Source: Antedon mediterranea (Eukaryota; Echinodermata; Crinoidea; Comatulida; Antedonidae). From it: 64,000 nucleotides of DNA. Position numbers and translations under genes: made by a program. A model generated the notes under the pieces. That model was not told the origin of the DNA and did not search any database. It saw only the letters and a program-made list of their open reading frames with translations. The DNA is taken from contig NC_092677.1 of assembly GCF_964355755.1 (NCBI RefSeq), positions 25,576,101 to 25,640,100 of the forward strand, written 5' to 3'. Shown here piece after piece: positions 24,228-32,733 of this stretch (position 1 is its first letter; each line of letters starts with the position of its first letter).

Positions 24228-25018
24228 TTGTTTTTGTTGATTTTATGTGGTACTAATTTGTTTTACTGATTTCTTCATGTTCTCAACTATAGTACTGTAT
24301 ATCCTCCTCTGGCATAATCTTCAATCTTCCCCCTTCCCCCACCCCTTAGAAGACAAAATTTGGCCAACTTTGGAAGTGGCACCCCGGGGAAAGCCTGGTT
24401 TATGAAAAAATGATTGGTAAACATTTCTTGTAAAAAAATCATCAGAACTGGCTAGAGAGAGGCCTACATCCAGACCAAAAGTCAATACTGGGACTATACC
24501 TGGGGATATGCTTGTTTGTGAAATCATACAGTAGGGGGTGGGATAAGACCCGAAGTGGGATTATATCTAAGGATATATGGTATTAGTATAATACCCCTTT
24601 CACATCGCCTAGCTCTTAATTTGCTTTTTTTCTTGCTAGCCTTCTGGGCTAATTAGCGTCAGATCTATCCACAGGACTTACTTTGCCTACTCAATAAAGA
24701 GACACACCACTACAAATTCTATCTCTATGTTGTTTTATGTGACTTGCATTGCGTTTTGGATTTATATAAAAAGTCTGAAGAAAGGTAAGCAGTTTTTTTT
24801 TTTATAATTTTCTATATATTTATCTGAGTTAGACCAGAGATACTTGTATTTGTACAGTATTTCATTTCTAAAAAAACTAGTAAATGTCTGTATAACTTTT
24901 TATATTTCTATGGAAGTCCAGCTTCATCGCATAATGTTTCTTTCGTATCCAAACATTGTTTTTTTTTTTTTTGGATAACCATGTATAGCCGTACTGATAA
25001 AACAACATTTTTTTTTTT
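24228..25018. other. Convergent intergenic region and 3' UTRs of PRMT7 and MVD
   Basis: No gene seen. AATAAA at 24693-24698 is a possible polyadenylation signal for PRMT7 about 470 bp after its stop. 24790-25020 contains long T runs next to the MVD stop codon. The rest is unremarkable. Confidence 0.5.
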
Positions 25019-28000
25019 TTAATGCTGCGACGATTCTTTATATTCCTTTGGTAAACCATCTTCACCCAGTAATGATTCATTAGGATCCATAACAACCTCT
25101 GGACCAGATCCTACTGCGGTGTTGATGATGTATTTGATAGCCCCAGGCGTTGTCGGTATAGACTTCAAATTCAGCAGATTCTAAAATGTTGAAAGTCCTT
25201 TTATAAATTACATTTAAAAAGTTAAAATCATCATTCTCATTTTAATACATACAACATATAAAGTTCTGTCTACACTTTCAAACTTTATGTAAAAAAGAAT
25301 GTGATGTGCCCATATATGTGGATATGATGATGTCATATCACTACCATATTTGGGCACATCACACTTTTTGTCAAACTAGTTTGATAGTGTAGACAGAGCT
25401 TTAGAGAGGCCTACAGATTTTGTGTGCCACAATTGACTTGTATCATACCAACATACCTCATCAATATTATCAATTAAATTCACTGGTAACCCTCTAACAA
25501 ATGGCTCTCCAATTGTACTTGAACTTGGAGGAAAATAATGCTGGACAATGTTGATGAATAAATCAACGGACTCCTCCAACATGTATAGGGTCGCATTTGG
25601 TCCAGCATCAAATGTATATGCTACCTAAAAATAAGTATGTTAAAAATGTAAAATCTTATTTAATATTTCTGGATATTCTTTATGGTTTTCCAGTCTTACT
25701 AGCACCACTGACGAACATTGTGATTTTAACTAGGTGTGAACCACTGACATATTTTGGCACACATGGCATGTCATACCTATAATAGGTTTGACACGCCATG
25801 TGTGTTATTATCAACTATTTTGGCACACAGGCCGTGTCACACCTATAACAGGTACGACATGCCAACTATTTTGGCACACATAGCATGTCATACCTGTAAT
25901 AGGTATAACACGCCATGTGTGCCAAAATATGTCATTGGTTCTTAGTAATTCTGATTGGTTCTTCTGGCTCAGTACTAATTTGCATAATTACTCTGATTAC
26001 TTGCAAAATCATACAATTGTTACCTTTGCACACTGATGGTATTTGTTGAAACTGTGAACTAGATTCTGGATTGTATGTGATGTGTCATTTAAATATGAAA
26101 TTGGAGGATACGTGTCTAAACATACAGCGTGGAACTGATTGCTTTCCTAGAAAAGAGACAATGTTAAACTCTGTCTACACTATCAAACTTTATATGACGT
26201 GACCATATATATGGACATGATGATATCATATCACTACCATATTTGGTAGTGATATGATAGCACTGTGGCGCAGTGGTTAGAGCATTGGACTTGCAATCAA
26301 GAGGTTGTCGGTTCAAGCCCCGGCTCGGTCACTGCAGTGTTGAGTCCTTGAGCAAGATTCTTTATCCACATTGTTCCTCCCCACCCAGGTGATAGAAATG
26401 GGTACCGGTATGTGAAAAGTACTGGGAAGGTAAATCAGACTCGTTTGTGCGGGAGGAGTGGCGTACCCCCCACAAACATACACACTTAGTGGAGTCTGGC
26501 CCAAACGCTAAGGAAATGGAGATGGGCACCACGGCCGTTAGCATTAGCTTAGGTTTCGACTTTACCTTACCATATTTGGGCACATCATTTTGTCAAAATA
26601 GTGTAAACAGAGCTTTAGGTTAGATACAATATTATAAGTATTTTTTGGTATCATACATGATGTTTAAGTCATTACTTTCATGGTATTAACTGCAAATGTT
26701 TCAAAGTCCTTGTTTCCAATAGCGTTCACTACTGCGTCTAATCTAGAAGCGACGCAGTGCTTGATGCGATATTGTAACAGCTCACTGGTTTCTACGCTAC
26801 CCTGCATGCCAGAGAAACTGCTCACTTTCTTTTGTTGATCACTCACCTAGTTGGAATAGAAAGCAAGCCAATATACGTATTAGGGATGCACAAAATATTT
26901 TAAAAAGTTATCACCTTTTTTTTTAATAATTTAAAATTCGGCTATTGTCCACTTACCACAAGTATTACGACTTTTAGCTCAGGCCAATGGGTGTGCGGAT
27001 ATAATTGTCTCGCTATACTGTCTGACCCACTACTGTCCCATCCCATATCCCACTGAACAGCGCCACCAAATATGCTCCTACTGGCACTACCTGATCCCAG
27101 TCTGGCAATGTCAGAAATGTTGCCTTCAACCTTGAACAGTTTGGCGAGGCAATAGGCTGCAATTTTGGGTGAAAAACAGAAAATCAAAAAATTATATTTA
27201 TACATTTATCAATCTTTTAAGCTCTATCTACACTATCAAACTAGTTCGACAAAAAAAGTGTGATGTGCCCATATGTGATAGTGATATGCCCAAATATGGT
27301 AGTGATATGACATCATTTTTATATGGACATCACATTTTTTTGTCACATAAAGTTTGATAGTGTAGACAGAGCTTTAAACTTTTCTTTCAATTTTTTATTT
27401 CATTTTTATAGTATGAACATCTTATGTTATGAACTATCGATTTGCATGGTTGCAGTGAGTCTATGGGCTAAACATTTGCTAGCACAGTGTTGCATATTAA
27501 CCAACCTAGGCAAGCATAGCCAGCAGCTGATGATGCTAGCCCAGCTGCAGTTGGGAAATTGTTCTTGGAGCAAATATGAACATTCCAATTTAGCATCTCC
27601 AATGGTATATTGTCATCCGTATCATTATCGGACACGCTTTTCCTTTTTCTTGCTCTCCGTCTAACTGCAGGATAAATATTTAACCCAATTCATTATCAAA
27701 CATTTTTGAGCAAACAAATTTAGTAATTTAGAAATAAGTGTTCTACAAAAAGTTATTAAATATAGATAGTTGTTATTCTTACTTTCTTTTAAACAGGCAG
27801 TTAATCTTAAATTTTCTATTTTTCTAGGGAAAAAAATTAAATAGTTACTGACAGAAATTATACTTGCATAATAAAACTTTCCATAACATCAGTCTAAAGC
27901 TCTGTCTACACTATCAAACAAGTTTGACAAAAAAAAGTGAATTAATACAGTAGTAGGTATCTTTCTTACTCGCCGTTTAACCATATTTGATCTTGTTTGA

Positions 28001-28647
28001 ATGTTGGCGATACAGCAGCTGTGGTCGTTGCGCAAAGGTGCTCGGTACAAAGAGTGAAGCTGACTGACGAATTTAGCGGCAGAATAAGTTTGGTGTCTCG
28101 TTTTCCCCCTTTAAAATAAAATGCACATTAAATGTTAAAACAAAGCAGGCTAAAATTATGAATTAAAAAAATACTAGGGCTAGGCCTAGGCTATTATTAG
28201 GCCTAGCCCTATTATAAAAATTATAGGCCTACTAGGTACTCTAGTAAGTAAGGGCCTCCTCTAGCTAGGCCTATATATTATTACTATTAGTATTAATATA
28301 GGCAGGCGGAGCTAGTTAGAATGGATAAGGGAAAGTAATATATAATAATATGTATTTTGCTATAGTTTGTTGGAGTTTATTTTAACAATAATGGCTATTA
28401 AAAGGACGATTAAGCTAGGCCTAAGACGTTTCGTCCCATAAACGAATCTAACCGTACGTCGATTAAATGATTTTTTTTCCATCACCACGCTGTCATTGTA
28501 CTAGAGAGGAAGTGATCTTATTTTCCCCAAAAAGACTTTAATGTGATGATAAGCGAAGATTTCATTAAATATTTGTTTCATAACTAATAACTTACAATAT
28601 TTAATAACTGCAATGTTTACTGGGGCTTTGCATGTCACTGAATTCAT
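25019..28647 (-). CDS. MVD: Diphosphomevalonate decarboxylase
   Basis: Nine coding exons on the minus strand: 28647-28596, 28108-27970, 27823-27783, 27664-27506, 27156-26957, 26846-26676, 26146-26024, 25624-25457 and 25180-25019. They give 404 aa (human 400), all in phase; exon 3 is only 41 bp and was found by the frame it must restore. [18 protein letters not shown] is the usual start, [15 protein letters not shown] follows, and the GHMP-kinase ATP loop [15 protein letters not shown] spans 114-128. Other marks are [20 protein letters not shown] and [10 protein letters not shown] near the end. The enzyme uses ATP to decarboxylate mevalonate 5-diphosphate to isopentenyl diphosphate, the last step of the mevalonate pathway, in the cytosol. 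Several MITEs lie in its introns. Confidence 0.96.
25262..25400. mobile_element. MITE family B, MVD intron 8
   Basis: AGTTCTGTCTACACTTTCAA pairs with TTGATAGTGTAGACAGAGCT; flanks are TAA on the left and TTA on the right. The centre has CATATATGTGGATATGATG and GGGCACATCACAC. Confidence 0.85.
25733..25945. mobile_element. Inverted-repeat element with TGACATATTTTGGCACACATGG arms, MVD intron 7
   Basis: Both ends carry CATATTTTGGCACACATGGC in opposite orientation, preceded by AACCACTGA on the left and AACCAATGA (reverse complement) on the right. The inside is a run of related short palindromes (CATACCTATAATAGGT, CACACCTATAACAGGT). Related words at about 1730-1760 and 3495-3530 show it is a dispersed family. 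Confidence 0.68.
26167..26614. mobile_element. MITE family B split by a SINE, MVD intron 6
   Basis: Ends AACTCTGTCTACACTATCAA and GTGTAAACAGAGCT are flanked by TTA at 26164-26166 and 26615-26617. Removing 26247-26568 leaves a normal-length family B element. Confidence 0.85.
26247..26568 (+). mobile_element. tRNA-derived SINE (family 2) nested in a MITE
   Basis: The insert lies between two copies of ACCATATTTGG (26236-26246 and 26569-26579), an 11-bp target duplication. It contains a pol III A box in TGGCGCAGTGGTTAGAGC and a B box in GGTTCAAGCCC about 40 bp later; the body has TCCCCACCCAGGTGATAGAA and a unique 3' part. The first dozen bases still look like MITE sequence, so the 5' limit is approximate. 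Confidence 0.75.
27220..27373. mobile_element. MITE family B with TTA duplication, MVD intron 4
   Basis: AGCTCTATCTACACTATCAA to GATAGTGTAGACAGAGCT with TTA on both sides (27217-27219 and 27374-27376). It has the ATATGGTAGTGATATG centre. Confidence 0.87.
27895..27938. mobile_element. MITE family B, left arm only, MVD intron 2
   Basis: AAGCTCTGTCTACACTATCA then AACAAGTTTGACAAAAAAAA is present and the rest of the element is absent; a truncated relic. Confidence 0.7.
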
Positions 28648-30044
28648 TTTAAAATCACCCATTTAGCCCAGCGTAATATTTATCGTGTCGTGATCTCGAG
28701 CGAGCTGGAGAGACATAAATCACAAACAAACAAACGGATATAATCGTTGCCAGGATATAACGGGTAATTGTTGTCATTTAAAAAATTGCCAGATCACAAA
28801 TTTCCAAATTATTAAAAGACGTACGTGTGCTTGTTGTCAATTTATGGCTACTCTGATCATATAGGATATTGTGATATAGATATAATATTAATAAGAGTAA
28901 AATAATATATTGATGAGGCAGATAAACTTGTTGTTTGTGCTAACAATTATATTAGACGCTTCTCAGTCCCGGTTCTCAGTTGTCAATTGTATGATTAGAC
29001 CAGGAACAACTCCCTGATTAGACTGATGTACAGTGATATAGAATTAATAAAAGGGTCTAATTCAGATTTAACGAATGACTAGTGACTTGTATTAATGAAT
29101 AACACTAACAATTTAGGCCATCCAAGAGTGTTATAGGCCTATAAATTGAGACTTCTGCCCGTGGCACGGTCACTATGCATGCAGACAGGGATTAATAATA
29201 GGCCTACTAGAATAGGGAACATTCTCCGATGATCAAGAAAATGAATACTAATTCTCCTGAGTAAAAGAAGAAATATCTGAAAGGTTTTTGACCGGATAGA
29301 CTAGACGTGTTACATTACTTTATCCCTACGTAATTCTGGCATAATTTCACGCGTTTTTAAATAACCCCTAAGGCCATGATTGTGGGTAATTTTTGCACTT
29401 GGAGTTGTTTGGCAATTCAATTATTGTTTGGCTTTTATTTTATGTACATTGAGATATGCTGGCATTACCCTTATCATAACTAGGGCAGTATGTTTAATTG
29501 TGTTAAAAAAAGCCACAACAAAATTTAAGCTTTGGGTTTTTGCTGGTACTAGTACTATAGTATGTACGTACGATAAGGCGTTTCTCATTCCTGGAAGATC
29601 TCTGCTCAACAGCGCTGAGAACCATCGAAGTGTACTGTAAGTATAGTATGCTTTTTCGATCGTGCTTTCTAACGTACTTGCGAAAATAGTATTTTAAGGT
29701 CTGCAATGACGAAACATTTGATTGACGATAGTTTTGGAAATGAATTATTGTTTGTCCTAGATGTGATAACATTTAGCTTTCATCTACGTATTTTGAGTTG
29801 CTTCAGCTCCAGCCATACTTGGTACGTCAGGTGTAACGTTTTTAAGATTCTCAGTGGTTTGATCACGATTTACGTCTCGTAATGAAAAAAGAAAATTTCA
29901 AGATTTGTTAGAAATTCCTCTCGTGGGTGTTGGCCTCCATTATAGGTAGGCCTACATACTGTACCTGTGAGACATTAATTGTAGGTAGGCCTACTACTCA
30001 TAGGTCTAATAATATTTTTGTTAATAAATTTCTATTTATAGGCC
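28648..30044. other. Divergent intergenic region upstream of MVD
   Basis: No supported gene. A cluster of TAGGCCTA-type words occurs downstream of the MVD start, in intron 1 (28180-28290). A reading frame at 29380-29640 lacks an ATG start and any recognisable protein, and was left out. The acceptor ending at about 30041 (TTCTATTTATAG) leads into the small ORF at 30045. Confidence 0.5.
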
Positions 30045-30311
30045 ATGGCGAGTTCGAGAACAGACGACAAAACTAAAGACGATAGTGGGATGCAATCAGA
30101 TTATTCGAATAAATCATCGCATTGTACAAAAACGTGGAAGAATAAATTGGCAAACGTTATGAATCGACTGAAACGCTCAGCTCTGTTCGAAATGTCAAAC
30201 ATGATTGTGTATGACGTCAGTGGGACAGACGTTTACACCGTTACAGACGCAATTGAAAGAACAAGGCGCGCAAAAGTACCGCAATCGTCGCCGTGTGAAC
30301 AGGACTCATAA
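30045..30311 (+). CDS. Hypothetical 88-aa protein, possibly the last exon of a gene
   Basis: The ATG sits in an ideal context (GCCATGGCG) immediately after a good splice acceptor (TTCTATTTATAG), which suggests a real translation start in a second exon. The 88-aa product starts with MASSRTDDKTKDDSG, is Ser/Asp/Lys-rich, and has a middle stretch WKNKLANVMNRLKRSALFEM that could form an amphipathic helix, followed by DVSGTDVYTVTDAIERTRRA. I do not recognise the family. No further downstream exon is evident, and the codon pattern is coding-like but short. It could also be chance. Confidence 0.45.
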   Translation: MASSRTDDKTKDDSGMQSDYSNKSSHCTKTWKNKLANVMNRLKRSALFEMSNMIVYDVSGTDVYTVTDAIERTRRAKVPQSSPCEQDS

Positions 30312-30837
30312 TATTGTTGTAAATATCGTGATCATAAAGAGGATCAAGGATTATAATATATTAAACTTTGAAACGTAATCAAACTTTTGAAAACGGTAAA
30401 AAATAAGTTTACCACATGAAGTTTATCGTTTGTCAAAACAAGTATTTTTTTTATTCGCAGTAGTTGATAGGCAAAGTCCACACGGCGGCCGTTTCTAGTA
30501 TGAAGAACGTCTATACACGCGGTATTATTTATACGGCTTTATGAAAGAATATGTCTACGTTCGATATAGAACCGTTTGACTGTATATTTATAGCCAATTT
30601 ATCTGCTGGCACTCGTAATGAATAATTTATCCGATTGTTGTATTTCAATTGGTATCTCATTAGCATGATATATCGGCTAATAATATCAATTGTAATTGTA
30701 TTTATTTTATTGAGAATTAATTATTATAACAATTACTGTATAATATAATAAATTCAAATCGCATTTGATTAACTTTGGGGTTTTAAATTTGAATCATTAC
30801 ATGCCACAGTTTTGCTACATTTAAAAGAGTTTTCGGG

Positions 30838-31440
30838 ACACCCCTATCGTGGGGACACTTTCCCGTGACTATAGCCAACCCTGTGGGACACCCCTATTAT
30901 GGGGACACTTTCCCGTGACTATAGCCAACTCCGTGGGACACCCCTATTATGGGGACACTTTCCCGTGACTATAGCCAACCCCGTGGGAGACAACCTATTA
31001 AGGGGACACTTTCCCGTGACTGTAGCCAACCCCGTGGGACACCCCTATTATGGGGACACTTTCCCGTGACTATAGCCAACTCCGTGGGACACCCCTATTA
31101 TGGGGCCCTTTCCCGTGACTATAGCAAACCCCGTAGGACACCCCTATTATGGGGACACTTTCCCGTGACTATAGCAAACCCCGTGGGACACCCCTATTAT
31201 GGGGACACTTTCCCGTGACTATAGCAAACCCCGTGGGACACCCCTATTATGGGGACACTTAGCCGTGACTATAGCAAACCCCGTGGGACACCCCTATTAT
31301 GGGGACACTTTCCCGTGACTATAGCAAACCCCGTGGGACACCCCTATTATGGGGACACTTTCCCGTGACTATAGCCAACCCCGTGGACACCCCTATTATG
31401 GGGACACTTTTCCGTGACTATAGCCAACTCCGTGGGAGAC
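30838..31440. repeat. Minisatellite, unit about 50 bp
   Basis: About twelve units of GGGACACCCCTATTATGGGG, ACACTTTCCCGTGACTATAG and CMAACCCC. Some units differ as ACAACCTATTA in place of ACCCCTATTA. Frames through it are repeat products. Confidence 0.93.
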
Positions 31441-31469
31441 AACCTATTATTTGCTGAACTGCCAATGTG

Positions 31470-31553
31470 TCCAATCACAAGCGATGGATTATTTTAACTG
31501 TTACTTGTCATTGGTCAAACTCGCTTGCGTTGCGTCTCTAGTGAGAACCAAGC
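31470..31553. mobile_element. Family A MITE, right half
   Basis: CCAATCACAAGCGATGG to CTAGTGAGAACCAAGCTTAA; the left arm is missing and the minisatellite lies directly upstream. Confidence 0.75.
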
Positions 31554-31901
31554 TTAAGGCAACTACTGTACTATATTTACCAACTTTGCATTTGGATTAT
31601 ACCATTTCAAATCAGGGGAGCAGCCCAACATAACATTTTTCCTACACCTTATTGAACAGTATGCTTCTTTTGAAAATACCCCCCAAAACAAATAGTCAAA
31701 TCTGGACAACCAAAAGTAGAATTTAATTAGAAAAAAAAATGTCTTAGCTTATCTTATATCCTTTAAAATTCTGTTTACTTTTATACAATATTTACATCTA
31801 CATATCGTCACTGGTTAATCTCAATTTTGTTCATTATAAACCGTATCTCAGAACATTATACACACACAGAGAAAGTATTGCCCAGATAAACTTTCTTTTA
31901 A

Positions 31902-32248
31902 AGATGTATTGTCCCCTAAAAACATGAAAAATGAAGAATAATTAAATCAGACTTTGAATATGTTATTTTGTAGTTTTGATAAAGTTTATCACTTCCATAG
32001 AAAAAAAAAACAAAAAAATTATGTTTTCACTTGTAAAATGACAAAATAAATGGTTAAATTCAACCAAAAATCCATTGGCTGGCACCCAATTTAACTATTT
32101 TTTGCTTTGAATTACATTTTTTCAGGTAAATACATTTTTTTTTCCGATCCAATTTTTGGTCAAAGTGAATAACTATTATGTTACATTAAAATGGAATATT
32201 GAACAACATTTTTTTAAAGAATTATTTTTTCAGGGGGACTATACATCT
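31902..32248. mobile_element. MITE-like element with AGATGTATTGTCCC ends, TTAA flanks (copy 1)
   Basis: The left end AGATGTATTGTCCCCT and right end AGGGGGACTATACATCT are inverted, each flanked by TTAA (31898-31901 and 32249-32252). The inside is AT-rich with GGTCAAAGTGAATAACTATT. A second copy is at 33408-33961. The TTAA flank recalls piggyBac-type targets, but the ends do not match known piggyBac tips that I can recall. Confidence 0.65.
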
Positions 32249-32395
32249 TTAAAATACAGTAGTACTTAACCGGCCCAGCTCATCTTCTGTGTCAGCACAC
32301 TTATTCATGAGTATTGCTTACGTCTACTCTCCAAACTTGAAGCAATTTCAAGTAAAAAGGTAAACAGCTTTATTCATTTTTATAAGCTGACCTTA

Positions 32396-32585
32396 ATCTC
32401 TGTCTACACTATCAAACTTTATGTGACAAAAAAAAGTGATGTGCCCATATATGGACATGATGTCATATCATTACCATATTTAGGCATATCACTACCATAT
32501 TTAGGCATATCACTACCATATTTAGGCATATCACTACCTTCACAACATTTTTTTTGTCAAACTAGTTTGATAGTGTAGACAGAGC
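32396..32585. mobile_element. MITE family B with tripled centre, downstream of CNEP1R1
   Basis: ATCTCTGTCTACACTATCAA to TTTGATAGTGTAGACAGAGC. The central word CATATTTAGGCATATCACTAC is repeated three times, which makes this copy longer (190 bp) than its relatives. Confidence 0.82.
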
Positions 32586-32733
32586 AAGTCAACACATTTG
32601 AAATGGCCAAAAGTTTATGAATCATCTACGATTTTAATGTTTGTAATAGATAGGTCAAAGTTCAAGCCAGCAAAACATCCTCGCATTTTCTAACATGATT
32701 TCAAACAGCTGCATAGATCACACTTCAGATATG

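Noticed and set aside
29380-29640. 86-codon hydrophobic frame
   Set aside because: Starts from GTG, has no splice or family support, and the surrounding DNA is not coding-like.
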